Assembly: GCF_014697025.1 (NCBI RefSeq)
Contig: NZ_JACJRC010000041.1
Location: 1-38,691, forward strand
Source: Alkalinema sp. FACHB-956
GTDB lineage: Bacteria > Cyanobacteriota > Cyanobacteriia > Leptolyngbyales > Leptolyngbyaceae
DNA: 38,691 nt
Direction: 5' to 3'
Both the position numbers and the translations under genes were made by a program. Below are positions 1 to 10,035 of this stretch, one piece after another (position 1 is the stretch's first letter; every line of letters starts with the position of its first letter). The notes below the pieces were generated by a model. That model was not told where the DNA came from. It made no database searches and saw only the letters and a program-made list of their open reading frames with translations.

Positions 1-2
1 TT

Positions 3-107
3 GAAAAGTGTTGGGCTTGGTTGAAAAGTCGGATTCGTCGCCAGTTAGATCAGTACCCAACTTTGCGCGAGGCCATAGAAGCTGTCCTCCATCAGGCAGC
101 GTCCTAA
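3..107 (+). CDS. C-terminal fragment of an IS630-type transposase (runs off left edge)
   Basis: The frame is open from the window edge to a TAA at 105-107 and encodes 34 residues. It begins EKCWAWLKSRIRRQL and ends with an amphipathic REAIEAVLHQAAS tail. A conserved glutamate, then WxWLK with basic residues, then a short helix is how I remember the end of IS630-family DDE transposases after the last catalytic acidic residue. Most of the gene lies outside the window, so neither the intact length nor the inverted repeat can be seen. It ends only 15 bp from the stop codon of the convergent receiver-histidine kinase gene, so the insertion probably trimmed or abutted that gene. Confidence 0.6.
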   Translation, partial: EKCWAWLKSRIRRQLDQYPTLREAIEAVLHQAAS

Positions 108-122
108 CTAAACTGGCTACAG

Positions 123-1400
123 CTATAACTGAATAATGAAAGTAGAGCCTTTTCCAAGCGTGGATTCTAGGCTCAAATGCCCACCATGTTTTTCTTCGAT
201 AATTTGACGGGCGATCGCTAAGCCTAACCCGGTTCCTTTGCCCACGCCTTTAGTTGTAAATAAGTGGTCGAAAATCCGTGATTGAATCTCTTCGTCCATG
301 CCTTTGCCGTTATCCTGAATCCGAATTTCGATCGTACTAGGCTCTTGCATAGTGGTTTGAATTGTAATCTCCTGAGGATTGATTTTGAAATCGTTAAAGG
401 TCGCTTTATCAGCCATTTCATCAAACATATCGATCGCGTTCGCAAGAATGTTCATGAATACTTGATTGAGTTGACCTGGAAAGCATTCGATCTCAGGAAT
501 TTCACCATAGTTTTGCGTGACTTGAATTGCGGGGCGGTATTCGGTTGCTTGAAGGCGATATTTGAGAATCAGCAACGTGCTGTCAATTCCGTCATGGAGG
601 TTTGCACGGACTTTGTATTCTGTATCGGCCCGGGAGAAGGTGCGCAGACTTGTGCTGATGGATGCGATGCGATCGGTGGCCCTCTCCATAGAATCAAGTA
701 ACTTGGGTAAGTCCTCGCTCACAAATTCAAGATCGATGTTTTCTGCATGACCTTGAATCTCACTAACTGGATTGGGGTAATGTTTTTGATACAGCGATAG
801 ATGGGTCAGTAACTCATTGATATAATGCTTGCCATTATCGATGCTGCCTCTGAGGAATCCGACGGGGTTATTGACTTCGTGAGCCACCCCAGCAACTAAC
901 CCACCCAAGGAAGCCATCTTTTCATGCTGGATGAGGTTTAGTTGAGAATGGGCGAGTTGATGCAAAGCAGCTTCCAATTCTGCTGTGCGTTCTTGCACCC
1001 GTTCTTCCAGATGTTTGGTTAATTGATGTAATTGTAAATGGGTGTTGACCCGTGCCAAAAGTTCTGCGGCTTGAAAGGGTTTGGTGATATAGTCTACGGC
1101 TCCGAGCGAGAGACCGTAGACTTTGCTGTCGGTGTCAGCCAGCGCCGTCATGAAAATAATGGGAATCGCCGCTGTTGCGGGATTGGCTTTCAACTGCTGG
1201 CACATTTCAAAGCCATTGAGCCCTGGCATTTGGACATCGAGCAGAATCAAATCGGGAAGGTAGGTTTGTAGGCGTTTAAAAGCACGATTGCTATCTAACA
1301 CTGTGGCAACGGTATAACCTGCATTGTTGAGAACTTCGCTGGCAATTTCTAAATTGGCAGGGGTATCATCGACGACCAAAATTCTAGATTCATTCAGCAT
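123..1400 (-). CDS. Receiver domain-histidine kinase hybrid (response regulator with C-terminal kinase)
   Basis: This 425-residue cytoplasmic protein has no membrane segment. Residues 6-118 form a receiver domain with the acidic pair D11/D12, phospho-acceptor D55 in [11 protein letters not shown]85 and K107. A coiled coil (about 120-160) leads to a phosphoacceptor histidine in GVAHEVNNP (H174). An HATPase domain follows, with N box NILANA (317-322), DNGKGM (363-368) and GKGTGLGLA (388-396). It probably takes phosphate at D55 and uses that to control its own kinase. Its ATG lies inside the 3' end of the upstream hybrid kinase gene (11-bp overlap), so the two are probably co-translated partners. 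The kinase half closely matches the end of the 1816-residue kinase nearby, which points to duplication. The paralogue has about three more residues at the C-terminus, and the IS630 fragment ends 15 bp beyond this stop. The output target is unknown. Confidence 0.93.
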   Translation of the reverse strand: MLNESRILVVDDTPANLEIASEVLNNAGYTVATVLDSNRAFKRLQTYLPDLILLDVQMPGLNGFEMCQQLKANPATAAIPIIFMTALADTDSKVYGLSLGAVDYITKPFQAAELLARVNTHLQLHQLTKHLEERVQERTAELEAALHQLAHSQLNLIQHEKMASLGGLVAGVAHEVNNPVGFLRGSIDNGKHYINELLTHLSLYQKHYPNPVSEIQGHAENIDLEFVSEDLPKLLDSMERATDRIASISTSLRTFSRADTEYKVRANLHDGIDSTLLILKYRLQATEYRPAIQVTQNYGEIPEIECFPGQLNQVFMNILANAIDMFDEMADKATFNDFKINPQEITIQTTMQEPSTIEIRIQDNGKGMDEEIQSRIFDHLFTTKGVGKGTGLGLAIARQIIEEKHGGHLSLESTLGKGSTFIIQL

Positions 1401-4077
1401 TGCCTGTTGCCTCTATCAGGTAAGTTTGCAGCACTTGTTCGATCTCTTCGCCTTGGAATTGCTTGGCTAATTGTATGAGCGGAGTGGCAAAGCTGGCATA
1501 TTGGGCGTCAGTCTGTACGATCGCGTCTAATTGCTGTCGCAATCCTTTCAAATTATCTTGTTGAGCGAGTTCCAGCAGTTGCATTAGCACTTCAGTGGGT
1601 GGGGGAATCAGGTCGGTCACTACGGCTGAGGACGAGGAGGCATCAGGAGAAAGGGCTTCACATTGCCACTCCAGGTCTGTATACAGGGCGATCAGCTTGA
1701 ATAACTCGCTAGCATCTACTGGTTTGGGGAGAAAGTCATTCCCACCGGCATTTAAGGCCATCCGTTGATCTTGCTGGGCAACGGATGCAGAGGAAACCAG
1801 AACTTTTAACCGCTGAAAATCTTGATTCTGCCGAATTTGTTGGAGAAACTCAAACCCATCCATCACAGGCATCGCCAGATCTGTAATCACTAGGTCGGGC
1901 CGTTGCTGGCGCAGTTTTTCCAGGCCTTCCTGTCCATGCTCAGCTTCGGTGATTGTGAAGCCCAGTGGTTCCAGTAGATTGACCAAGACGGCGCGGTTCT
2001 CCCAGCGATCGTCTACCACCAGGATATGTCGGCGCTGTCCAGCGTACCCGATGATGCGTTGTTGACCTGTGATGGTTGCTTGCTCAACCCAATCCGGGGC
2101 GATCGCCAATTCCACCTCAAAGAAAAAGTCGCTACCGACTCCAGGCTGGCTCTTGACTTGGATCGTTCCGCCCATCAGTTGGACAATCTGTTGGCTAATG
2201 GTGAGCCCCAAGCCTGTGCCTTCGGCTTGGCGTTTGCGATCTCCGACCTGTTCAAATGCCTGGAAAAGTTTGTCGAGGTCTTCAGGCGCAATTCCAACCC
2301 CCGTATCGGTCACTTTAAACTGGATACGAGCCATCCCCGGTTGAGTGCAAGGTAATAATTCCACACCGAGGGTCACAGAACCGCGATCGGTAAACTTGAT
2401 CGCATTGCTCAGTAGGTTGATTAATACTTGCCGCAGGCGCTTTTCATCCGTGGTGATCCCGATCGGTAAGTTGGAATCAAATTGATTAATAAATTCAATG
2501 CCTTTTTGGTCAGACCGAATGCGGCAGATTTCGACTACATTTTGCAGAAAGGAGCCAAAGTGGAAGGCTTTGGGCATGAGCTCAAGTTTACGGGCCTCAA
2601 TTTTAGATAAATCTAAAATGTCGTTGATTAAGGTGAGTAGATGGGAGCCACATTCATAAATGATATTAATGCCATGGTGATCTTTCTCGGAGAGGGTTTT
2701 TCCTTGCCCTAAGATCTGGGCATAGCCGAGAATCCCGTTGAGGGGTGTTCTCAGTTCATGGCTCATATTGGCCAAAAATTCGCTTTTTGCTTTGTTTGCT
2801 TCATCCGCTAAGACTTTAGCCTCGGCCAGCTCAGCGGTACGATCGATAACCCGTTGCTCAAGTTCTCGTTCATTTTCCCGCAGTTGGGACTCCGCTTTTT
2901 TCTGTTTTCGGATTGCATTGCCTAAAATGACAATGGTGAGACCCCCAAAAACAAAGATGGTTGTCACGAACCACACTAGCTCACGATATTGCTCGTAAAA
3001 CGAGGGCTCTCGGTGCAAAAGCAGACTTCCCGGTGGAAGATTATTGAGATCAAGACCGGCTCGCTTCAACTGGCGAGCATCAAACATCCATTGATTCTCA
3101 GACTTGGTAATCGGTGCAATGTCCTGAACGGGTTTACCCTCTAGAATCTGCTCCACCAATTGAACGCCAAGACTGCCGTGATAAACACCATCTAATACTT
3201 TGCCGCCAACTGCACCATGCTCCACATACATTCTCGTATCGGTGTAAATGGGATTAGGGATTTGATTGCTCAATAGCTCAGCGACCTTCTCAAAGCTCAG
3301 CAAGGGCCCATCCGGTTTGCCTACTCGCAGTTGTCCAGATGTGTAAATGGGCCAATTATCTGGATATTTGTCCAATCGGCTTAATACTTGCCCATCCACA
3401 ATGTCGCTTTCTACTACCAGGTTTTGAGGAGCCCCTGGCATTCCCTTTAAAGCTTGTAACTCTTTGACTCGAGCCTTGCCAGTTTCGGTAGAGTCAGCGA
3501 TGACAATCAAGTGGTCAGAACCAGTTTGGCGTTTGGCTTCTACGATCGTTTCAAAAACGCTATGCGTTTCAAAAACGCCCGTCAACCAGGGGATGTGCAG
3601 AAGTCTTTCTTGAACCTTGTTTACGCCTAGAAAAACCACCGGGAGATTTTGGAAGTATTCATCATGCGTTTTGAGAATTAACTCCATCCCCGGATCATCG
3701 GTTACCATCAGGGCCTGAAAGCGAGTGTCTTGGTATTTCGTGCGTAAATAATCTAGGAACCGTTTCTGATAGTGTAGGCTTGGGTAGCGTTTGGCATCTA
3801 GAAATTCATGGTAAACCGTGACTTTGTGACGGCTCCTGAGAAATCCTTGATCAATCCCTGTCTTTTCCATCTCAGTCCAAGACAACTCTGTATGGTACGA
3901 GTGAAGGACTAAGACATTCTTCTGGTCTGAATCAGGGGTTCTAGGCTTAGCCCACACCCAACTGATGCTCCCTGAAACCATTAGTATCACTGGAATGAGG
4001 AGAACCGTGGATACGATTCTCAGTCTCTTCCGAGGTATATCATTGCTGAGGTTAGATGGAAGAGATTTGGTATTCAT
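1390..4077 (-). CDS. Hybrid sensor histidine kinase with periplasmic ABC-substrate-binding-like sensor
   Basis: The protein has 895 residues. A basic N-terminus and hydrophobic helix (20-43) act as signal anchor. Residues about 53-345 resemble the ABC_sub_bind family (PF04392, TrpX-like), seen in [15 protein letters not shown] and a [13 protein letters not shown] stretch, and should be periplasmic. A second membrane helix (367-388) leads into a coiled coil, HisKA (H440 in NMSHELRTP), HATPase (N554/N558, DTGVGIA 591-597, GTGLGL 620-625) and a receiver (D689/D690, phospho-acceptor D733, K785). The last 95 residues are helical and resemble the tail seen on other cyanobacterial hybrid kinases; I see no clear HPt histidine motif in them. 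The ligand cannot be inferred; family members bind small molecules such as amino acids. It lies between the giant kinase and the receiver-kinase, all on the same strand, so a shared phosphorelay is plausible. Confidence 0.92.
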   Translation of the reverse strand: MNTKSLPSNLSNDIPRKRLRIVSTVLLIPVILMVSGSISWVWAKPRTPDSDQKNVLVLHSYHTELSWTEMEKTGIDQGFLRSRHKVTVYHEFLDAKRYPSLHYQKRFLDYLRTKYQDTRFQALMVTDDPGMELILKTHDEYFQNLPVVFLGVNKVQERLLHIPWLTGVFETHSVFETIVEAKRQTGSDHLIVIADSTETGKARVKELQALKGMPGAPQNLVVESDIVDGQVLSRLDKYPDNWPIYTSGQLRVGKPDGPLLSFEKVAELLSNQIPNPIYTDTRMYVEHGAVGGKVLDGVYHGSLGVQLVEQILEGKPVQDIAPITKSENQWMFDARQLKRAGLDLNNLPPGSLLLHREPSFYEQYRELVWFVTTIFVFGGLTIVILGNAIRKQKKAESQLRENERELEQRVIDRTAELAEAKVLADEANKAKSEFLANMSHELRTPLNGILGYAQILGQGKTLSEKDHHGINIIYECGSHLLTLINDILDLSKIEARKLELMPKAFHFGSFLQNVVEICRIRSDQKGIEFINQFDSNLPIGITTDEKRLRQVLINLLSNAIKFTDRGSVTLGVELLPCTQPGMARIQFKVTDTGVGIAPEDLDKLFQAFEQVGDRKRQAEGTGLGLTISQQIVQLMGGTIQVKSQPGVGSDFFFEVELAIAPDWVEQATITGQQRIIGYAGQRRHILVVDDRWENRAVLVNLLEPLGFTITEAEHGQEGLEKLRQQRPDLVITDLAMPVMDGFEFLQQIRQNQDFQRLKVLVSSASVAQQDQRMALNAGGNDFLPKPVDASELFKLIALYTDLEWQCEALSPDASSSSAVVTDLIPPPTEVLMQLLELAQQDNLKGLRQQLDAIVQTDAQYASFATPLIQLAKQFQGEEIEQVLQTYLIEATGNAE

Positions 4078-4212
4078 AGGGGCAGATGGGAAGGCACGGT
4101 AACGATCGGTCTATCGATCGCGCTAGGTAGGCTGGACAGTGGATACTGAACCTGAATGATTCAACCGGAACATTGGTAGCAGGAATCTGCAACTCACTCA
4201 ATGAATTTTAAG

Positions 4213-7200
4213 TCACGACTGAGGAATTTTAACCATAAATGTGGTACCTAGTCCAAGGGTAGAAGTACAGAATATTTTCCCGCCATGTTTTTTCTCCACA
4301 ATTTGACGGGCGATCGCGAGTCCTAACCCCGTGCCTTTGCCCACCCCTTTGGTTGTAAACAAATGGTCGAAGATACGCGACTTCACTGTTTCCGTCATTC
4401 CTTTGCCATTATCACTAATCTGAATCTGAATCTGGTTTGAATCAGTAGTTGTACGAATCGTAATCTTCTGAGGATTGGCTTGTAATGCATTAAATGACTG
4501 GGTTTGGGCCATTTCGTCAAACATATCGATCGCATTGGCCAGGATGTTCATAAAAACCTGGTTTAACTGTCCTGGAAAACAGTTGATTTCAGGTAAATTA
4601 CCATAATCTTGAATGACCTCGATCGCAGGACGAAACTCGTTAGCTTTGAGACGATACTTGAGAATTAACAATGTACTATCCAAACCTTCGTGAAGATTGG
4701 CTCTGACTTTGTGTTCTGTATCTGCGCGGGAAAATGTGCGTAGGCTGGTACTGATGCCTTTAATGCGATCGCTGGCACCCTGCATTGAGTTGAGTAACTT
4801 GGGTAAATCTTCCGTGAGAAATTCTAAATCAATGTCGTCTGCTTTCTCTTGGACAGGGGAGGCTGCTTGGGGATGGTGTTGCTGATAGAGGGCAATGTAG
4901 TCGAGAAGATCTTGGACGTAGTCTTGGGCATTGTTGATGCTGCCATTGAGGAACCCGATCGGATTGTTGATTTCGTGGGCGACCCCAGCGACTAAATTGC
5001 CCAGGGATGCCATTTTTTCGCTTTGGACAATTTGCAGTTGGGATTGTTCCAATTGTTGGGCATAGCGTTGGGCTTTTTGGTAGAGTTGGGCATTTTCGAG
5101 GGAGATGGCGGCTTGGGTGCAGAGGACGTTGAGAATGAGGATGCGATCGTTGGTAAACACGCCACTGGTAGAGCGATTTTCCAGATACACAATGGCGCGT
5201 AAATTGCCCTGGTTGAGAATGGGTAAACACAAGACACTCTTGGGTTGATGGTGATGCAGGTAATCGCCAATTACAGGCAAGTCGGTCTTGAGGTCGTCGA
5301 TCGCAACCGTTGTCAGGCTATGCTTCACATACTGAATCAACTTGACGGGGACGCTGGGATTATCCTCTAGGGGTACAGATTGCAGTATCACCTGTTCTAG
5401 GTTTGCCATCACCCGCACTTGCCATTGGTTGTCTTCGCAGAGTATCAAGGTGCATTGATCGGCCCCAGAGTTTTCGATCATTTTCTGGGTCAGGGTTTGC
5501 ATCAGTTCATTGAGTTCGATCGTGCTAGCTAAGGTCTGAGAGACTTGTAGCAGAGTAACAAAATCGAAGGTGTGATTAATGTTGCTGCGGGTGGAACTTT
5601 TGCTGGAGGTGGAATGGAGTGAGTAGGCAGGGGCTGCGATACTCGCTAGGGTTTCTAAAACGGTGAGCGGTTGCTGATTAGTTTGCAGGATGGGTTGCAG
5701 CAATTGGGGATAGCGTTTCTCTAAGTCAGCAACTTTGGCGCTGGCTCCCCAACGGGCATAGCCATAGTAGGCTTCTTGCAGGTAACCTGCGGCGACTTTT
5801 TCCTTGCCCCAACCGAGATAGAACTTGGCGGCCAGCTCATTGGCCAAGGCTTCTTCCTGGAGATAACCGTTTTCCTTAGCGCTGACGATCGCGTGATCGT
5901 AGAGGTCGATTGCCTCCGCTTTGTACCCATGAATCCGGGCTTTCTCGGCCTGAATTAAGAGGCATTTGTGGCGAATATTTTCAGGACAATCTTGTTGCCA
6001 GTGGTTTAGGCGTTCTTCTAACGGCAGAATTGATTGCCAATGGCCCTGTTGTTGAGTCTCGTCAGGGGGCTGCTCAAGTAGCACCAAATGCATCAGCACT
6101 ACATAAAAGACACTGGAAGGGACTTTGGCATGGCTGGGAATCGTCGCCTCAATAATACTGAGGTGGGGAATTAACCCGGAGTAAGTGTCCGGTTGATCAA
6201 ATAAATAGGCATGGCGGATTTTGACTGAATAAAACCAGGCCAAATGGTACGGTGTATTACAGTATTTCTGTAAATACTCCGCTTCCCTGAAGTGGGTGTC
6301 ATCAAATGTGAATGGCGTTTGGGTTAAACCCAGGAGCTGCCGAATGGGCTGTAACACCCCCACCGTTAAGGCATCTAAGTTTTCTAAACTCTTGATTTGA
6401 TGCAGGAAGGCTGCGTGGGCTTGAGCGATCGCATACAGGTCTTCCAGATTTTTGCCGTAGGTCAGGCGATCGGAGCCACTCTGCATCATCATGAAGCCCA
6501 CCGTTAGCCAGTTACCAGCCTCCATCCCATACTTGTAGGCATCCTCATAATAGCGATCGGCTTCCCGTAAGGGACGCTTCCAACTATGCACATCGGCTGC
6601 AAATAGGAAATTGGTCATGCCGCGCACATCAGCATTGTCAAATTGTTCACACAGTTGCACAGCCATGTTGCCAAATTGATAGGCTTGGGTGGCATTTTTA
6701 AGCAAAGCATTGGCAATGAGCCCGTAACCCACATAGCCAAAGGGTGACATATCGCTGTTGCCATACTGCAAGGACAGGGTTGTCATTTTAGCCAAAGCGA
6801 GCAAAGCTAAGGTGGGTTGTCCAGCCAGCCATGCGGCATAGAACAGAATTTGTAAAATTCGCAACTGCTCGGCAATCACGGCATCGACCATTTTGGGTAA
6901 TTCCAGGATCGATTCAATGGTCTGTTGCTGCAAAAATTGCTCGACCGAGGCAATTTCAGCATCCAGGCAGTGCTGAATGCTCTCGGGTTCCTGGGGAATA
7001 GACCAGCCCAACAACTCAAGACTTTGGCGTTGAATGGCGATCGCTTCCGCATTACGACCCTGAAGCTGATATTGGGTCATCTGCACTCGATAAATCACGG
7101 CCTGATCTAGCGGATTTTGCGCCTGCGCTAGGGCAACTTGATAGAGGGCCTCGGCGCGATCGAAATCACTACTCAAGTAAGCGGCTTCTGCACCGTGACG

Positions 7201-9663
7201 ATGCAGCGCATAGACCAAGGCGTAGTCAGTTTCCCAGGCATTCGTTGGCAACAGTTCAATCCCAATTTGACAATAGGTCTGTGCAGCCTGATAGGCCGTT
7301 GAGAGTTTTGCCTTTTCTCCGGCTTGAAGATTCAACTGTGCTAATTGATGCTGTTGAGCAGGCAGTGAGATCGTTTGCTTGCCTAAATTGAGATGGTTAA
7401 CAATGTCAAAAATTTTGTCTCCCGATGGTTGCGCTTGGGGGTGTTGTAATAGGTCTTGCCATAACAATTGGCCAATTTGCCAATGGGTGACCGCTTTTTG
7501 TTCGGCTGGAATCAAGGAGTAAGCGGCTTGTTGGATGCGATCGTGCAGGAATCGATACACAGGATTGATACTGTTCTGAACATCAGATAGCGTGCGCGCT
7601 TCTACCTGAAAGAACTTGTAAACCTGAGTAGTGGGTATAATCAATCCCTCTTGCAATGCCTTCCATAGAGCCGTTGCCGCCTCCGTTGGGGCCTGCTCGG
7701 CCACGATCGCTAGGGTTGCTAAATCAAACTGATTCCCGACACAAGCGGCTAGCTTTAAGACAGACTGGGTCTCCTCTGGTAACTTCTGCAATTGCAAGGC
7801 CATAAACTCAACCACATCATCTGTGAGGGCGAGGGCATTGACTTGAGCCATGTCACATTGCCAATAGCCCTGATCGAGATTGAAGGTAATGCATCCATCC
7901 TCATGCAGTGCTTTGAGAAACTGGGTTGTGAAAAAGGGATTGCCTTGCGTTTTACGATCTACGAGTTGAGTCAGGGGTTGTGCCACTGTGCGATCGCACT
8001 GCAAGGTATCAGCAATCAGCCGATTGGTCTGCTCTAGGGCTAGTGGGGCCAGGGTAATGGTGTTGACGATCGTACCGACTGTTTTGAGTTCCTCGAGTGT
8101 CAGCATCAACGGATGGGCCGGGGAGACTTCGTTATCTCGGTAAGCTCCCAACATCAGCAAATAGCCATGGTCCTGCATCAGCAACTTCATCAACTGGAGT
8201 GATGCTAAATCGGCCCATTGTAAGTCATCGATAAAAATGACCAAGGGATGATGGGTTGTGGTAAAAACCTGAATAAACTTCTGGAACAGTAAGTTAAAAC
8301 GGTTCTGGGCTGCGGTACCAGAAAGTTTTGCGATCGCTGGCTGTGCCCCGATAATCTGCTCTAGTTCGGGAATCACTTCAATCAAGACTTGCCCATTTTC
8401 GCCTACTGCTTCTAAGATCTGTACTTTCCATTCGGCTAATTGGGCCTGGGACTCGGAAAGCAGTTGCCCCATTAAATCGCGCAATGCCTGGACAAATGCC
8501 GAGAGGGGAATGTTGCGATTGAACTGGTCAAACTTCCCTTTAATAAAATAACCCTGTTGCCGCGTAATGGGTTTATGCACTTCGTTGACCACTGCGGTTT
8601 TCCCAATTCCAGAAAAACCAGCCACTAGCATCAGTTCCGACGCACCCTGCGCCACTCGCTCAAAGGCATTCAGCAGCGTCTGGACTTCGGCTTCTCGTCC
8701 GTAGAGTTTTTCGGGGATGAGGAAGCGATCGCTCAAGTCTTGCTGGCCTAATTTAAACTCAGCGATCGCCCCCGTTGCTTGCCACTGGGTCAAACACTGT
8801 TGCAGGTCATGCTGGAGTCCGAGTGCGCTTTGATAGCGATCTTCCGCATTTTTCGCCATGAGTTTGGCGACGATCGCAGCGACCATTCCCGGCACCGCTG
8901 GATTGACCTGATCGACGGATACCGCTAATTTTGCGATGTGACAATGCACCAGTTCCATGGGATCGTCTGAGGCAAATGGTAACTGACCGCTCAACAGTTG
9001 GTACAGCGTTACACCCAGGGCATAGAAGTCAGCGCGATAATCAATACCGCGATTCATTCGTCCGGTCTGCTCGGGGGCTAGATAGGCCAGGGTGCCTTCT
9101 AAGATATTGGGGTTCTGGATCTCTTGGGTTTCCTTAGGGAGCAGGGAGGCAATGCTGAAGTCGATCAGTTTGACCTGTTTCGACTCAGGATGCATCAGGA
9201 TATTGGCGGGTTTAATGTCTTTGTGGATGACGCGGTGCAGGTGTAGATCGTGGAGGATCGTAGCCAGTTGCAGGGCGATCGCCAACACCTCTTCCCACTG
9301 GAGAGACTGGTGCTGAAGATATTGGCTTAAGGAAATGCCTCCCCAGTCTTCCATGATGAGGGCATAGCCATTACCCAGCGGTTCCAGACTCAAAGGTTGC
9401 ACAATCCCAGGCAGGTTGAGATTCTTGGCAATGGTATATTGGTTGCGGAACTGTACCAATTCGTTGAAGCTGGGGTACTCTTGATTGAGCACCTTAATCA
9501 CTACAGGTTGCTCTGAAATCACTACAGGTTGCGCTGACTTCTTCTTTAGGGCACGGTAAACGGTGGTGTGAGATCCGTTATAGAGAGTCTCAACCAAGTC
9601 ATAGTGAGGAAGCTGTACCGACACTGAAGACAGGGAACTGGCAGAGGAAGTCATAGGATTCAA
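4213..9663 (-). CDS. Giant Ser/Thr kinase-AAA ATPase-GAF-histidine kinase fusion
   Basis: This 1816-residue protein is of the cyanobacterial type that joins an N-terminal eukaryotic-like kinase to a C-terminal histidine kinase (HstK/multi-kinase type). The kinase domain (about 21-290) has VIK (K57), HKDIKPAN (147-154, D149), DFS in place of DFG (168-170) and APEQT. A LYGREAEV linker starts the AAA_16-like ATPase, with P-loop GFSGIGKT (349-356) and Walker B VIFIDDLQWAD (475-485). A long helical, TPR-like region fills about 640-1330. A GAF domain lies at about 1364-1530, then HisKA (H1563 in GVAHEINNP) and HATPase. No membrane segment is visible. A 7-residue tandem duplication (QPVVI twice) sits directly before K57. 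DFS at the DFG position is not unusual for this family and need not mean loss of activity. It is probably transcribed toward the two sensor kinases, with a 135-bp gap to the next gene. Confidence 0.92.
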   Translation of the reverse strand: MNPMTSSASSLSSVSVQLPHYDLVETLYNGSHTTVYRALKKKSAQPVVISEQPVVIKVLNQEYPSFNELVQFRNQYTIAKNLNLPGIVQPLSLEPLGNGYALIMEDWGGISLSQYLQHQSLQWEEVLAIALQLATILHDLHLHRVIHKDIKPANILMHPESKQVKLIDFSIASLLPKETQEIQNPNILEGTLAYLAPEQTGRMNRGIDYRADFYALGVTLYQLLSGQLPFASDDPMELVHCHIAKLAVSVDQVNPAVPGMVAAIVAKLMAKNAEDRYQSALGLQHDLQQCLTQWQATGAIAEFKLGQQDLSDRFLIPEKLYGREAEVQTLLNAFERVAQGASELMLVAGFSGIGKTAVVNEVHKPITRQQGYFIKGKFDQFNRNIPLSAFVQALRDLMGQLLSESQAQLAEWKVQILEAVGENGQVLIEVIPELEQIIGAQPAIAKLSGTAAQNRFNLLFQKFIQVFTTTHHPLVIFIDDLQWADLASLQLMKLLMQDHGYLLMLGAYRDNEVSPAHPLMLTLEELKTVGTIVNTITLAPLALEQTNRLIADTLQCDRTVAQPLTQLVDRKTQGNPFFTTQFLKALHEDGCITFNLDQGYWQCDMAQVNALALTDDVVEFMALQLQKLPEETQSVLKLAACVGNQFDLATLAIVAEQAPTEAATALWKALQEGLIIPTTQVYKFFQVEARTLSDVQNSINPVYRFLHDRIQQAAYSLIPAEQKAVTHWQIGQLLWQDLLQHPQAQPSGDKIFDIVNHLNLGKQTISLPAQQHQLAQLNLQAGEKAKLSTAYQAAQTYCQIGIELLPTNAWETDYALVYALHRHGAEAAYLSSDFDRAEALYQVALAQAQNPLDQAVIYRVQMTQYQLQGRNAEAIAIQRQSLELLGWSIPQEPESIQHCLDAEIASVEQFLQQQTIESILELPKMVDAVIAEQLRILQILFYAAWLAGQPTLALLALAKMTTLSLQYGNSDMSPFGYVGYGLIANALLKNATQAYQFGNMAVQLCEQFDNADVRGMTNFLFAADVHSWKRPLREADRYYEDAYKYGMEAGNWLTVGFMMMQSGSDRLTYGKNLEDLYAIAQAHAAFLHQIKSLENLDALTVGVLQPIRQLLGLTQTPFTFDDTHFREAEYLQKYCNTPYHLAWFYSVKIRHAYLFDQPDTYSGLIPHLSIIEATIPSHAKVPSSVFYVVLMHLVLLEQPPDETQQQGHWQSILPLEERLNHWQQDCPENIRHKCLLIQAEKARIHGYKAEAIDLYDHAIVSAKENGYLQEEALANELAAKFYLGWGKEKVAAGYLQEAYYGYARWGASAKVADLEKRYPQLLQPILQTNQQPLTVLETLASIAAPAYSLHSTSSKSSTRSNINHTFDFVTLLQVSQTLASTIELNELMQTLTQKMIENSGADQCTLILCEDNQWQVRVMANLEQVILQSVPLEDNPSVPVKLIQYVKHSLTTVAIDDLKTDLPVIGDYLHHHQPKSVLCLPILNQGNLRAIVYLENRSTSGVFTNDRILILNVLCTQAAISLENAQLYQKAQRYAQQLEQSQLQIVQSEKMASLGNLVAGVAHEINNPIGFLNGSINNAQDYVQDLLDYIALYQQHHPQAASPVQEKADDIDLEFLTEDLPKLLNSMQGASDRIKGISTSLRTFSRADTEHKVRANLHEGLDSTLLILKYRLKANEFRPAIEVIQDYGNLPEINCFPGQLNQVFMNILANAIDMFDEMAQTQSFNALQANPQKITIRTTTDSNQIQIQISDNGKGMTETVKSRIFDHLFTTKGVGKGTGLGLAIARQIVEKKHGGKIFCTSTLGLGTTFMVKIPQS
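9496..9537. repeat. 21-bp tandem duplication inside the giant kinase gene
   Basis: Two adjacent 21-bp copies (9496-9516 and 9517-9537) differ at one base. On the coding strand they give two seven-residue blocks, S-A/E-QPVVI, immediately before the catalytic lysine of the kinase domain. The frame is kept. Confidence 0.9.
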
Positions 9664-10035
9664 GCGGCAGGCAAGTAGTGGAATCTTCCCTAAAATGCCC
9701 AGAAACCTAAATGCCTAAACGCTCCCATGGGAAGAACTTAATAGACCGTGATAGTCCGTAGATCAGAATTAATGGGCTTGGGTTAAAGATGGAAGGGTGG
9801 GTATTAAACGTTAGGGCCGAAACTTTTCGGTCGTTAACCTATCGGTATCCACTGATCAATTCCGAAATCGTGAGATCATCCATTCTTCCGCCTCAAATTT
9901 TTACGTTGGAACATCTGGGTCTAGGTTGCGTCTTGGAGGGGTATGGAAATCTTGCACTCCGGTTGCAGGAGCTCTGTTTGCGGTTTCCACTTATTTCGCC
10001 TTGTTCGCTGTCCTCAGTTTTCTGGATTAAGTTCT
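9664..10035. other. Divergent intergenic region between giant kinase and omp85
   Basis: These 372 bp separate two divergently oriented genes and must hold promoters for both. I see no convincing -35/-10 pair, RNA gene or terminator. An in-frame ATG at 9943 could extend the Omp85 gene by 31 codons, but the extra residues hold several Cys and Arg and come before a perfectly good signal peptide, so I treat it as leader. Confidence 0.6.

Noticed and set aside
9943-10035. 31-codon N-terminal extension of Omp85
   Set aside because: It comes before a clear signal peptide and would block normal export.
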